Shown here: piece by piece, positions 44,551 through 56,748 of the stretch | How positions within the stretch are numbered: position 1 is the first letter of the stretch | How the letters are laid out: each line of letters starts with the position of its first letter | Assembly: GCA_019454045.1 (NCBI GenBank) | Contig: SKCR01038918.1 | Coordinates: forward strand, 1-64,000 | Length of the DNA: 64,000 bases | Source of the DNA: Zanthoxylum bungeanum | Lineage: Eukaryota; Streptophyta; Magnoliopsida; Sapindales; Rutaceae | Reading direction: 5' to 3' | Translations under genes and position numbers: made by a program | The notes under the pieces: generated by a model | What the model was told of the DNA's origin: nothing | The model's input: only the letters and a program-made list of their open reading frames with translations | Database searches by the model: none

Positions 44551-44990
44551 AATTACAGTTCAGAGATGGAAAATGTATTTTGACGGAGCCGTGAATTACA
44601 AGGGAGCTGAAATTGGGATTGTGATAGTGACCCCCGAATGAGAGACCTTGCCTTTGGCCAAAAGGTTGACATTCAGAGTAACAACCAACATGGCCGAGTA
44701 TGATGCATGTGCTTTTGGTTTGACTGCATTGATAGCCTTGAAGGCCGAGAGTGTGGAAGTCTACGGAGATTCTATTTGGTAGTCCAGCAGATACGAGGAG
44801 AACGGGAATTGAAAGAAGAACGATTGAACCTTACCTTTTTTTTTTTTACCTCAGAAAGTTGGCACAGGTTATCCCCGATTGTAAGTTTCAACACTTGCCT
44901 ATAGAAGAGAATCAAGGGCAGATGCATTGGCTACACTTGCAGCGACTTGGGAAAATCCAGAAAAGTTAGTGATGAGACCGTTGATACTGA
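44551..44990 (+). pseudogene. pol: Tat-3 pol: archaeal-type RNase H
   Basis: YFDGAVNYKGA (first aspartate) near 44576, then a TGA within the ETLPLAKR region (44640) and TNMAEYDACAF near 44690. The YGDS motif near 44763 is followed by a frame change. An extended T run near 44840 shifts the frame again before the C-terminal NQ...DALA region, which is itself damaged. Confidence 0.78.
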
Positions 44991-46237
44991 CAACAGCAAG
45001 AAAACTTGTTTATGAGATAGAAAGAATTATGGAAATAGAGGTCGATGACGGTAAACCTTGGTATTATGACATTCAGAGGTATCTGGAACGTGGGGAACTC
45101 CCATAGGGAGCAGGCAGAAAAGACAGAATAGCCATTCAGAGGTTAGCTTCCCAGTATGTGATTTTGAAAGGGGAACTGTACAAGAGGCAATCAAACGGTA
45201 TTCAGTTGAAATGTGTGAGAAAAGAAGTGGCTCAGCAGGTAATGGAAGAAGTACACGCCGGGGTATATGGTCTGCACATGAACGGGTTGAATCTGTCCCT
45301 CAAGATAGTGAGACAAGGTTTTCACTGCTCAACCGTGGAGACAGACTGTGCGAAGATGGTAAAGCACTGTCATAATTTTCAGGCACACGATAATTTGAGT
45401 CATTTACCGCACACAAAGTTACATGGGCTGTCAGAGCCGTGGCCTTTCTCAGCATTGGGAATTGATATGATTGGAGAGATTTGACCAATGCATCGAATGA
45501 CATCGCTTCATAGTAGTGGCAGTAGATTACTTCTCAAAGTGGGTGGAAGCTGAATCATTCTGCAATGTTACAGCAAGGTAGATGGCAAAGTTTATAGCTC
45601 GAAATCTCATTTGTCGGTATGCTACAGAAATACGGGATAGGCCATCACAAGTCATCGCCGTATAGGCCGCAAGCAAATGGGGCAGTTGAGGTAGCCAACA
45701 AGACTATAAAGACGATTTTAGCCAAGATGACAGAAAACTGCAGAGATTGGGCCGACAAACTACCGTATGCTTTGTGGGGGTACAGAACATCAGTAAGAAC
45801 AGCAACATGGGCCACGCCTTACTCTTTGGTCTATGGAATGGAAGTAGTATTGCCAATGGAAGTGGAAATACAGTCTATGAGGGTATTAGTAGAGGCAGAG
45901 TTACCGGAACAAGAATGGGCTGCACAGAGGTTTGATCAGTTAGTATTGCTGGATGAGAAGAGAACGAAGTCTTTGTATCACATGCAGTTGTATCAGAAGA
46001 GACTGGCCCGAGCATTCAACAAGAAAGTACGTCCCACAAGATCAGAAAGGGTGATTTGGTACTTAAGTAGTCGAGGCCGTCGACGACAGATCCGAGGGGA
46101 AAGTTCAGACCTAACTGGGAAGGACCTTATATAGTGCAGAAAGTAATGGGAAATGGAGCAGTGAGACTGTCAGACATAGAAGGAATGAGTTCACCGAGCC
46201 GATCAACGTAGACAGATTAAAGCAGTACTTTGCCTAA
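44991..46237 (+). pseudogene. pol: Tat-3 pol: integrase with deletion of the second catalytic aspartate
   Basis: The N-terminal zinc finger (45158-45484) has EEVHAGVYGLHMNG but KHCHNFQAHD, so the last zinc cysteine is phenylalanine. The core begins LGIDMIGEI, then a TGA. At 45619 the sequence jumps from LICRY to MLQKYGIGHHKSS, deleting about 60 bp that hold the VTDNG motif; ATG flanks both edges in the intact relatives. NGAVEVANKT (third catalytic residue) and the C-terminal domain up to QYFA (stop at 46235-46237) remain, with another TAG near 46067. Confidence 0.85.
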
Positions 46238-46273
46238 GGGAGAGAAGATTGAGCAGTCATCAAGAAGATTGAC

Positions 46274-46278
46274 AGAAG
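46274..46278. repeat. Candidate Cop-4 target-site sequence (AGAAG)
   Basis: Five bases directly outside the Cop-4 LTR end. The partner copy cannot be checked because the other LTR terminus is missing. Confidence 0.35.
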
Positions 46279-48344
46279 TGTTGGTTTTATTCTAGGTCCC
46301 AAGATCATCAAACAAGCATGAATATTTGTGAAATACATATCAAAGAAGTTGTGGAATACTTACATCGATCAGTTGTGCGACGAAACGACGAACAAAATCA
46401 TTTTTCCCTTTGAAATTCGTCCTTGGCAGTGAGCAGTCCACTGGTTCAAGATTTCAGATTTTGCTTCATCGTTTGAGCTTCGAACTTGCGTCAAACGGTT
46501 CCCGGCTCATGGGTGAGTTTCCCTATCACCTTCGCAAGTCTCTCGGAGTGCTAGCTCCGCTTGATTTTGCCACAAAATCAAGGCACATTGCTTCCCATTT
46601 GCTTGGCATTTCAGTGAGCAAATTCACTGCCCATTTGGGCGTGAATTGTGAGAGAGAGAGAGAGTGGAGAAAATGTGTATATTAGGTTCTTAAAGCATTT
46701 CCAAAATGCCTTATATATTTTTCATAAAAATATAATAAACATTTACCAAATAATTAATTAAAATCAATTGGTAAATATTTTCCACCAACTTACACTATTT
46801 CACCAAAACACATCACTATTCATTTTCACTTTATTAAAGTGACATGTCTTTCAATCAATCAATCACATCACTCAAAGTGACGTTTGATTTGACGTTTGAT
46901 GTGACGAATGATTTGACGCTGATGTGACTTGCGTGCCGCACTCGAATTCGAAATGCGAATGCGCTCGCAATCACTCTCGGGCTTGGGTTTGCTAATACCC
47001 AATTAGCGAATTTCCGTCGCGTCATAATTAAATGATTACGCCTAGCGAATTCACTATTCACGTCGCTAACGAATTAATTCTAAATTAATTCGTTAGCCCG
47101 AATTAGAATCTTATTTCAATTCCGCGTCGAAATCTAATTTCGTTCAATATATCGAATATATTAACTTTACCAATTAATTCCAAATTAATCGTTTTTTCTC
47201 TTTAGACGATATTTTATCCTAGATAAAATATCTCCGTAATTAATCCCAGATTAATTTTCTCTCTCATCAAATTAATCCCAGATTAATAAATGTGTGAGTC
47301 ATACGTCATCGGTGAATCATTGGAAGCGACCCATGAGATCCCCGGAAATGTTGGTAGTAAATCGGGTCGTCGGACTATCCGAACACGTAAGTACCTCGTA
47401 CCATGTTTACACCGATTCACAAGACAAGGTTGGCCTCTAGCAAAGTGCCATGCCTACCCAATTCTCTGGAAACATTCTTATAGGAATATAAAGATCTGTA
47501 TCAAGCGTAGTATACCGTAGTATTACGTATTTCGATCCAGTATCGGACTGTCACGTGCTAGGCCTGGGGCTGGAGTTGTGTCTGCCCCATACGAAACACT
47601 TGCCGGATATCTGGTAACTAGTCTCTATTATCGGATATGTATGACCTAGTCATAATATCCCGATGGCCGCGCAGCACTTAAGAGCACTAATACAGTATCC
47701 TACGTGACATCATCTCCACTATGACTGGAGTGATACTTCCGTCTTGACATCACATCCAATACTCTACGATTCTCAATATACCTAGTATCAGCGTACACAG
47801 GACCTTTTACACCCCTGGACGACCTCAACTGAAGTATATTGATTGTCGTAAGCATTAGCGGTGCAAGTCTCAGGTCAAGACCTAATACACCTACCCTGAT
47901 GTCGGACTCCCATAGACACATAGTCATACTACCAATGGGATTCCGATGGGGTCTATCCAGAGCGAAGCTGTTTCCCGTACCATCGGTGAAACACAACCTC
48001 CTATTACACTTGCTTGAGTATCCTATACCCAAATATATGAGAACTATTCCGTTGTACCCTCACAATCGCGCAAAAGTGAAATATTAGTCTTTTACGTATT
48101 TTATCGATGTCCAATCTCGATAATACTCTGACTAGGGATATTTAATGATTTATCCTTTATGGACTGATACTGTCTCATATCATTCTCGGTCCAGGAACAA
48201 ATCATAGGGACCTCTCATCATTTATATATCTAAGGTGATCTAATCACAAATGATAAGAGTGCAATCTCCTTGTCACATAGTTAATTTGTACAACAACACA
48301 ATGATCTGTACAAATAGTGACGCTATTGGTCATATTATCCAACA
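46279..48344 (-). repeat. Cop-4 3' LTR (2,066 bp)
   Basis: Minus-strand start TGTTGGATAATATGACC at 48344, end ACCAACA at 46279. Same subfamily as Cop-1 but clearly diverged, with a distinct end region (46279-46800). Confidence 0.9.
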
Positions 48345-48357
48345 ATCTCCCACTTGG
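48345..48357 (-). promoter_or_regulatory. Cop-4 polypurine tract
   Basis: CCAAGTGGGAGAT on the minus strand, directly next to the LTR start. Confidence 0.8.
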
Positions 48358-51300
48358 CCTATAGCCAGTCACTCGAGTGTCTAACACCCGAACTATGTAC
48401 GGTTGGCTCAAATTACTGAGAAAAGCTTTCGTCAGCGGATTTGCATGATTATCGTCTGATGTAATTTATTCGATCATCACATCGCTACGATGTATGATCC
48501 GAACGAATCAGATGAGTATCGAAGTATATATCTGGATAGTTGATGAGACCATTAATTCTTTAGCCTGTGCTGACGCCTAGCTCAGCCGCTAACAGAAATA
48601 TATCTAATCTAATTAGATTTATTATCGATCCAAATGGCTTCTATTGCTGCTTCAGCTGCAGCAATAATCCGCATTTGTTGTTTATTCGGTAACAGTATCT
48701 TGCTTGAAAGATTTCCAGCTCACTGTTCCGTTATTCAAATTTTATAGTACCGCTTGCGACTTTTAGTCATCTTTATCGGTTAGGAAACTTGCTACAGTGA
48801 TCCCAGTCACTCCAAGTTCTCCTTCTCCATAGGTTAAGACAGCATCCTTAGTTCTCTAAGATACTAAGTATGTTCTTAACTTCAATCCAGTGACTATCAC
48901 TCGGATTGGCCTGTTTGTGAATCCATATCCTCAAAGCGTATGAGACACCAGGTCACATACATTTTTAAATGTACAATTTCTCAGAGAGTGTTAACAACTT
49001 TAAATCTATCTCAGTAGATCTTTATTCCTAGAATAAAGGTTGTTACTCCTAAGAATTCTATGGAGAACTATCTCGAAAGCCAAGCTTTCGCCGATTGTTT
49101 TATATAGGAATATCATTTCCAATAAATGACATATATTATCATTATTTTATGCAGGATTTTCATTGTCAGTGCGCTCCCACTAACCTCCTTATATACACAA
49201 GAATCATTTTTCGTTTTGAATCAAATCATACACCATTATGATTACATCAAAACGTTAGTTCCAAGAACCTGTTGCTTGCTTCAATCCAAACATGGATCGA
49301 ATAACTCGCAAACCTTGTTTGCTGGTTTTAGTACGACAAAAATCGTCAGGATGTTATAAACATCCTCCAAAAGGTTTCCGTTTAAGGAAAGCGATTTTGA
49401 TCTTTAACTGACACATTTCATAAATGTACAGTTTCAACAAGCATTATCCAAATGGATTTACCGTGGCAACCAGTAAAAGGTTGAACCATAATCAACACAA
49501 TGTTGATAATGATACCTTTTCGTTACAAGCCTAGCTTTGTACGTTGGTATGTTGCCATCCATGTATGTCTTCCTTGAAGACTTATACTGTACCAGTAGGC
49601 ACAATGCCTTGCGGTACAACAACTAGTGTCCAAACATAGTTGGTATACATGGAATCCATTTCGGACTCATGGCACCTTGCCATAAAGGGAGTCGATACCT
49701 TGTATCACTTCCTCAAACGTAGTCAGTTGGTATACCTCAACAAGATTGACATCTTTATGAGGTGAGATCAGAAACCAATACCCCATGTTGTTTTCTGATT
49801 CTCTCCGATCTACGTGGTTCTTGTGTATTCAAAGATTAATGGTACAGTTTCATCCTTGATGAACTAGTTATGTTCCATTGCGGACTTTGTTCCTTGAATA
49901 GTATTACTCCGATTTCTATCGAGTTTTACTGTCCTCCCACTTACCACTGCATATCGGTATTCCTCTTAGGAAAACCGCATGGCGAGCAACAATTACATTG
50001 TTCTCTTGTGAGATATATAAGTATTATACTTATGGTTTCCCCTAGGATAACCTATAATTGGCACTTATCCTATTTGGGTTCAAGTTTGGTATCATCCAAA
50101 CGTATGCCTTGCATCCCCAAATCTTCAGGATTGTGAAACCCGGTTTCTTTCCCGTTCATATCTAATATGAAATCTGTCAAACAGATTTTTATGGAACCTT
50201 ATTCTAAATAAGTTTTGCATTGTTAATGCATATCCGTTGAAGGAAATGGTAGCTCAGAGCAACTCATGATCAACCTTATTATGTCCAACAAAATTCGGTT
50301 TCTCCGTACGGGCACACCCTCAAACTGACGTGTCCTAGGAAGAGTCCTCATTTGAAAGAATACTATACTCTTTCAAGTAAAAGTTAAACTTATTGCTTAA
50401 GTGTTTTCCATTACGGTCTTACCGTGACGGTTTAATACTTTAGCCGATCTATTCATATCCACATCCAGCCTAGCTAGACATGGGCCCATTTGTTCCACTA
50501 TGAATTAGAGCTAACAGATCAGTCGCATTTCACTTTTACCAAGTAAATAGTGTTTTAGGCACTTTGCCCAATAAACTAGATTCGCAGACTTTATTTGAAT
50601 GGTCAAATCAGTCCCAGTACCCACTCTTCAAAAGTGCGGATATACGAGTCTCGTTTAACTGTGTCCCAGACATTTATGCCACAATAAGTCACTACTGATC
50701 AAATCAGTTTGAGCTAATTATTTGTCATTTTATATGTTTGAGATTTATTTATATTCAAAATATAAATTCTGTTATTCACATCTAATGTGTTTATCTTAAT
50801 ATCATGTTTATATAATGAAACACTTTAGTGTTCTAGAATATAAAGGTTTATCCGCAACGGATTAAACACTGATATAAATAATGTTTCTAGTCTAACTAGT
50901 TACATTTTAACAGTTTTCTAATATAAGTACACACCCAAAAAGGTAGTTCCTAAACTTAGGTATCTACGGTTGAAACAGTGACTTTCGTCCCGTTTCCGAT
51001 TCGCAGATGAATCTCAGCTTGAAGTCAGTATCCTGCTCATAGCAGATTCTGAACATCAATACATATATTTTATGTACCACACTAAGTATTTAAAATCTAA
51101 TTTTAATACTAGTTGTGAACATAACTTTGACAAATATTCTTAAAGTCAGAGCCTTGCCCTTTCTTTAATTCCTTCGTGTCTGCCATATCCAAACGGTAGT
51201 CATTTTGGGATATGTCATTTATCTTCCTAGAAGATCATAATGATTTTGCCTTTACCCTTTTTCAATATTTCAGAAGCCTTTGGTCAAGCCTTGGGTTTCT

Positions 51301-51420
51301 TGAATATTGAAGTAAAGTGCGCCTTGCGCTACTTTCCTAATTGCAAAGTTTGACTTTATCTCCTTGAGATTTGTCATTAATTCTCCAAGAATTATTAATT
51401 GCAATTTTAATACTTCTTAA
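48358..51420 (-). pseudogene. pol: Cop-4 gag-pol relic
   Basis: Collinear with the Cop-1 relic (about 14880-17490) and with Cop-3 pol, but no open frame is longer than about 90 codons in the sense direction. Recognisable landmarks: RNase H tail 48360-48700, RT region around 49380-49700, integrase DNA near 50320-50660 (including the equivalent of CGPISARLD near 50480), and the protease-type region near 50990. The same decay level as Cop-1 indicates an old defective lineage. Confidence 0.7.
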
Positions 51421-53170
51421 ATCTAAACATAGATTTATAACAAGTATAATGAATTAAGCTCTAAAGTAATCATCACATAAATCTTCCAAAGATTATGTTT
51501 TACTATTTGCTTAATTCTGGGCTTAGGCATAATAGGTTATTTTATCAAATAAAGTAACTTATTATTATTTCCAGTACCATCCTGAAATTTATTCCCATTT
51601 GAAAATTAAACAATTTAAATATTTTAATCCATGATTATATTTAAATGTCCAATCTTTCAATGTTATTTTGATTTTAATAGTCCAACTATTTAATCAATTA
51701 TTGAGGTACTATATATTATAAGGACTACAATAATCCATTATTTAATCAACTATAATATTAATTCAATTATATTGATTACTATAATCCAATTATAAAATCA
51801 ACTATTTTATTGAATTTGTTTCAATATTGTCCAACTATATTAATTAAAACAACATTAAATATTAGTCCAACTAATACTTTTATGTATATGACGAGTGATA
51901 TTGTTTGAGCGCGTATGGCGAGTAATTGAACGAATATTGCAAATTCAATTCTTGCCTCCCACTATTTTCAGCGAGCCTCTAACCCTCTGTCGAGTACTCG
52001 GGAAACCGCGTTTCCCAGTGGGCTATGATCCCGTTAAATATCACACAATCTTGACTTTGGCCAACAAATTGTATGATAATTAACTAGGTAGATCTCTAAG
52101 ATCAATTGGATCCAATCCAATTCCTAGATCCAGTAGGCGGATTTCCAAATCCTAAAATATATCTTATATATGCCAATACATCCAATGTATTACCTAACCT
52201 ATTTCCTCTGAATCAACTAGGCCTTGGCTTTGGCACAACAAACCTAATGATCCAGTCAAGCGCGACCCATTGACCATGGAAAGCTTCGTAATCAATGTCA
52301 TTGGACAAGAAGTGGTATTGACTTTGGCCAACAAACCACAACTTGGACAAGACACTGACATGTAACAAAACTCTCGTGATTCAAACACATCTTCGACAAA
52401 CAAAGGGCTTGACTTTGGTCAACAACCCAATGTCGTCTCGGATCTTGAGTGAGAATCACTCAATGGAAGGAAAAACGCATGATATTTGATGAGGGTTTTT
52501 CGCGTGCAAATTGGCTACCAATTTATTATCTTTGTTAAGGTCTCATCATCATACACCCTTAAACATGCATTCTAAACACATAATAAAGCGCGTATAATAA
52601 AATAATAATGATATGCGGATGGATACTTAACACATTGATCCTAGATTAAATCTCTCCATTTCTCTCTCAAGCTAGCACTTGTATTACTTCTACCCGTTAC
52701 ACTACACTTCTAAAGAAACCTCATTTACATTGAGGGGAATAGGTGAGAAGAGAATACAAAGAGAATAGAGGTGATAAGGTTGGACTCGCAGGTCCAATTT
52801 AATAAATCGAATTTATTACAACAAGTTCCAAAATTGCCCCACCCAACTAATATCCATCCGATATACATTATCCATTCATCACAACCATGTATTCACACAA
52901 GCATGTTATCAATCAATCTAATCAAATTAATTAATCTGATAATTAGTGATCATCCAATGTTCAAACAACGATTTGATTTTGCTCGAGTCAACTCGTTTTG
53001 CGAATAAGTACTCAAAGTACGAATTCTCGAATTAAATTAAACTACAACATTAAATCCAATTTAATATGTATTTAATACCAATTCACTATTTAATTCCAAA
53101 TTAAATATTACACTTTATTAATAAACCTTTTACGACTTAAATTCCAAATTTAATCGTAACGCGTCTCAAA
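51421..53170 (-). other. Cop-4 long leader, truncated
   Basis: AT-rich leader homologous to Cop-1 13105-14880. It includes GTTGGCCAAAGTCAAG-type copies (about 52050, 52317 and 52410, reverse strand), the hairpin at 52001-52015 and TAGTTGGAC-type repeats near 51650-51880. Confidence 0.75.
52001..52015 (-). ncRNA. Hairpin in Cop-4 leader
   Basis: GGAAACCGCGTTTCC keeps the 5 bp GGAAA/TTTCC stem. The neighbouring TCCTAG stem is damaged (CCCAGTGGGCTATGA). Confidence 0.5.
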
Positions 53171-53427
53171 GGCTCGAACTTCATTTTTCCCATGATCCTA
53201 GCTACCTTAGGATCCACCAATTCCTCAAAAGTTACCGACACTTGGAACCTCGTGAAAGGTTGTATTTCCAAAGCAGCCACAACATTGTCTACCTCAGCTC
53301 GGATGTTGACAATTTCTCCTCCATATGGGAATTTAATCATCTGATTCATAGTGGAGGGCATGTCCCCAAGCTTATGAAACAAAGGCCTTCCCAACAACAA
53401 GGCAAAAATGGCTGGGATGTCCAACAC
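53171..53427 (-). pseudogene. pol: Tat-3 pol: segment between protease and linker
   Basis: Frame 53427-53137 reads LLLGRPLFHKLGDMPSTMNQ, FPYGGEIVNIRAEVDNVVAA and DPKVARIMGKMKFEP, matching the Tat-4 region 59610-59840, where several breaks occur. The reading past 53171 is copia sequence, not pol. Confidence 0.8.
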
Positions 53428-54259
53428 TGTGAACTCAACTTCATCCTAAATAGGACCAACCTTGACCGCCGCTACAAATGTACCCTCAACTCCTCGCTTA
53501 CTGTCATCTTAAGCCTTGATGGTCATACTAGAGGGATCCAGATCTGTTGTTTTCATACCCAGCTTGGCCAAAATCTTTTATGGGCACACAATAATGGATC
53601 AGCCGTCATCCACCATCACACAAGAGGTCCTTTTACCCCTCACTTCAGCTCTGATAAAAAAGGTCTATTTTGATTTCTCTCCCTCAGCTGGGAGTTCTTC
53701 CTCAGAAAAAGTGATTCCCTGGAAAGCCTCATTTTGCACTGACCCAACAAACATTGCGGGGTTGGCATCCTCCGTCACCACTATCTTGCTAAGGCCTCAA
53801 CCATGGCCCCCTGTGCTCCTGAGATGCACACAACAAATCCCAGATACTCACTTGTGCTCGGTTTTTCAACTGCTGCAGCACTACATCTCCCTCGGCATTA
53901 TCCCCATTTTTTCTGCCACTTCTCTTCCTCCAGTCAACACTTCTTTACCCTTATCAGTCATATCATTGTAGAAATGCCCGCTGCGTGTCATACCCCCCAC
54001 TTCTTCTTCATCACTACTAGAGAAGTCTGCCTAGAAACTTTTCCCATGTTCAGTTTCATCTTCGCTATTACTATCCCAAATCCCAAGGCAAATAGCTTGG
54101 AGGTCAAAGGATTTGAGGACAAGGTTCTTGGGTAGGCCAGAGTTTATCATATAGGTTGGTGGCGGGACAGAGTGGTAATTTGGCAAAGGTTTCTGGTGTG
54201 TATTGGGGCATTCTGTTTCAGGGTCGGGTATCTTTTTGGAGTTTATAAGGTCTTGGATT
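53428..54259 (-). pseudogene. pol: Tat-3 protease and gag-protease linker, broken
   Basis: Homologous to 58761-59632 of Tat-4. The protease active-site region (MVDD...SINV type) is around 53590-53620, and stops and shifts separate it from the flanking frames. The gag-protease linker is low in conservation. The plus-strand ORFs across it (53242-54135) are antisense shadows. Confidence 0.7.
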
Positions 54260-55446
54260 TCATGGCGGAGTCTGGAACAGTTGTCGGTATCGTGGCCTTT
54301 CTGTTGGTGGAATTGGCAATATTGGTTTAGTTTGAGATGTGGTGGTGGAGGGTTTGGTTTCTAGGGGTTTCAGAAGTCCTTGTCTCTTCAATTTCTCCAA
54401 CACCTTGGACAAGGGTTTGCCCAATTTGGAGAATCTCCGGTTTCGGATAGCGGCAATCTCAGCAGAAACGGGCTTTGTTCCCGATGTTCCCCCAATGGGC
54501 CTCCTGTTCAGACCATAGAATTTTCTATTATCGGCCTCTTCTTCCTCAATATCCATGACAGTTTCCCTCAACTATAGAAAATCAGTAATCATTGAGGTCA
54601 TCCTCCTTAGCTTCCCATAGATGGAGGGATTGGTGCCCTTGATGATCACTTTTATCTGGTCCTTCTCTGAGGGCCTGGTCTGCATCTTTAAGAGCTGGCT
54701 TCTCACGCGGTCTACATACTCCTTGAAACTCTCTTCCAGTTTCTGTCTGGTGTTCTCCAGATCACGGAGTGACAGATCTATCTCCAAGTTCGTGACATAT
54801 TGTTTCAGGAATGCATCAGCCAATTCCCTCCAATCTTCCCTTACTTTCTTCTCAAGGCTGTGATACCATACCACCGGTGCCCCCTGGAGTGACATTCCAA
54901 ACATCTTCTGTACCTGTCGTTTTGTCAAACCCACAGAACTCATAACTGATATATACTGACGGAGATGAACCCTCGGATCCCCATTCCCGTTGAACTTAGC
55001 CATATCTGGCATCTTGAACTGAGCAGGCAACTGTTCTTCGAAGGTCATTGCCTCATAATCTAACAACTCTTAATGTTTACACTTCATTTTGCGGGTAACT
55101 GTTTCAACCTGATCCCGAAGCTTCTGAAATTCTGTCGGAGACCCAATCACTCTGCCTGTTGCATACTCTGCCATGTCGTCATCAAAAACGGTGATATCAT
55201 CCCCCAACCCATTCCGAGGCTCCTCGCGCCTCACATTCTCAGAACCCCCCCAGCACGGGGTACAGCCATACCAGCCGAAGCAGTAGTCAATGCTTGCAAC
55301 TGTTCATTAATTTTGGTGAGACCATTTTCCAATTGATCTATCCGGGATACCTCATTATCGGATGTACTCATATCTGTTACCGGTCTTTTAGTGAGACATT
55401 CCTCTTTCCTAACCCAACAAGAATCTATGATGTCTTTTATAGACAT
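54260..55446 (-). pseudogene. gag: Tat-3 gag
   Basis: Start at 55446 (MSIKDIIDSCWVRK), the same start as Tat-4. The N-terminal part has a short amphipathic segment (IDQLENGLTKINEQLQAL). A frame change near 55240 is followed by a long open stretch 55066-54572 with the retrotransposon gag core: FNGNGDPRVHLRQYISVM, APVVWYHSLEKKVREDWREL and SFKEYVDRVRSQLLKMQ. One TAG (FL*LRE, a CAG in Tat-4) separates the C-terminal 54571-54260 part (RRPIGGTSGTKPVSAEIAAI). The C-terminal zinc-binding motif is frame-shifted. The protein would form the capsid. Confidence 0.88.
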
Positions 55447-56490
55447 AGAGGGTGTTAATGTTTTATATGTATGCATGAGATGCATGCGATACAAGGAGTA
55501 TATAAACTCATTAAAATTTTCACACAAATCGGCCCATCATCATTTTAGGATCTTTTGAGCCAACTGTCATAGGAGTGAACTCGACCCAATTTAAATGGCC
55601 CAACAAGTTCACATCTCATGGCAAGAAGTCCAACCGTATCGAAATGATAATGCTCCCAAACACAAACATATAATGGCCCATTGGCGTTTTAGAAGCTTTC
55701 GGCCCAATCATCATAAGATACGTTCTTGTCCCATTTTAAATGGCCCAACAAGCCCATACTTCATGACAAAAGGTCCTAAAGGATCCAAACGACAATGTTC
55801 CCAAACACAAGCATACAAAATTAATTTCTACAGAGTGGCCCATCAACATTTCAGAAGCTTTTGGCCCAATTGTCAAAGGATACGAACTCGTCCTAGTTTA
55901 AATGGCCCAACAAGTTCTCATTTCTGACAAGAGGCCCAACTGCATCCAAATGAGGATGGTCCACAAGCACAATGAAATAGTTGTTATAGGCCACACGACC
56001 CCGGTCTACATGTGGGTTTGTGGGAGTGTAGACAAAGACTCTCGCTGGCGAAGGATTACCCACAACTAGGTCTCCCCACTCAAGGGTTCGAGCGACCAAG
56101 TGAGCGCACCTTTTTTATACCCTAAATTACGTGCCAACAAGCTATGGTGTGTGACTGACTGTCAAATGGATTTCCCGTTGTAGATTCCCTAGAGGGAGGG
56201 TGAAGTGAGGCTCTCTTAAGTACCCTAGCCTCTTAGGCTCTTATCTCTTGGTGACAAGAATAAACAACGAGTCCTCCAAATTAGTCCATCATAATAGGCT
56301 ACGAGTAAATGATTATCTAGGTGCCTTCACAACTTTTCCTCATAGAAAGGTAGTGAATGAAGGAAGACACCAAACCATTACCCAGCCTTAAAAGTGCCTT
56401 TGATTAAACCCCTTTTAACCCACAGTAGACACGGTTAATTAAAGCACAAATCATAATATTACAAGACATTATTTCGGGGCCGATTCTCTA
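55447..56490 (-). other. Tat-3 5' UTR with three repeat units
   Basis: Contains three ~145-160 bp units, marked by AATGGCCCAACA near 55594, 55738 and 55901, of alternating GGCCCA phrases. It then has a unique part to the PBS with CTAGCCTCTTAGGCTCTTATC near 56226-56246, where the inverted match to Tat-4 ends. No ORF of note. Confidence 0.75.
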
Positions 56491-56508
56491 TCCCCAGTGG
56501 AGTCACCA
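56491..56508 (-). promoter_or_regulatory. Tat-3 primer-binding site
   Basis: TGGTGACTCCACTGGGGA on the minus strand, three bases from the LTR. It has one mismatch (T for C) to the Tat-2 PBS. Confidence 0.75.
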
Positions 56509-56511
56509 GAC

Positions 56512-56748
56512 TGTGGGACACAGAAACTGGGTGACGCATGATGTTCTAGGCTCGCGGCCTAGTTGGGAGTACGGAGTAGCCCGGGGGGGACTAAACCGGA
56601 GAATAATGGAGTCGCCACCCGGTGTGAACCGGGACAAAGATTTAAGGCCGCACTAACCCGTCGTAAGGGAAGACCTCAAACCATTGTGTTCGAAATGGTC
56701 TCTTACTTATGTCACTTGTAATAAATGATTTGTGCAATAATTCAACTA
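56512..56748 (-). repeat. Tat-3 5' LTR, only the last 237 bp
   Basis: Matches the U5 end of the Tat-2 LTR (38595-38830), including the hairpin block (56608-56633). It is cut off at about 56748, where Tat-4 begins in the opposite direction. Confidence 0.85.

Larger units (their letters stand above)
42560..46278 (+). mobile_element. Tat-3, right half (pol) on plus strand
   Basis: Starts inside the protease-RT linker (AAACTGCCATACTT, compare 59847 in Tat-4) and runs through RT, both RNases H and integrase into the first bases of the 3' UTR, where the Cop-4 LTR begins at 46279. Its missing left half is most simply the minus-strand segment 53171-56748, which ends about 10 bp away in element coordinates. 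Confidence 0.85.
46279..53170 (-). mobile_element. Cop-4: copia element (LTR plus interior) on minus strand, 5' part missing
   Basis: On the plus strand: 3' LTR (46279-48344), polypurine tract, relic pol, relic gag and long leader, then an abrupt join at about 53171 to Tat sequence. The PBS and 5' LTR expected further right are absent. The homology stops at the position equivalent to about 13105 in Cop-1. The missing LTR is probably the plus-strand piece at 41266-42560. Confidence 0.85.
53171..56748 (-). mobile_element. Tat-3, left half (protease, gag, 5' UTR, PBS, LTR end) on minus strand
   Basis: Minus-strand order from right: LTR 3' end (56748-56512), PBS, 5' UTR, gag, protease region, then a stop at 53171 inside pol (AAGTTCGAGCC). 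It complements the plus-strand segment 42560-46278 almost exactly in element coordinates. Confidence 0.87.

Noticed and set aside
53242..54135. Overlapping plus-strand ORFs of 110-151 codons
   Set aside because: They are antisense to the Tat-3 protease region and carry no recognisable motif.
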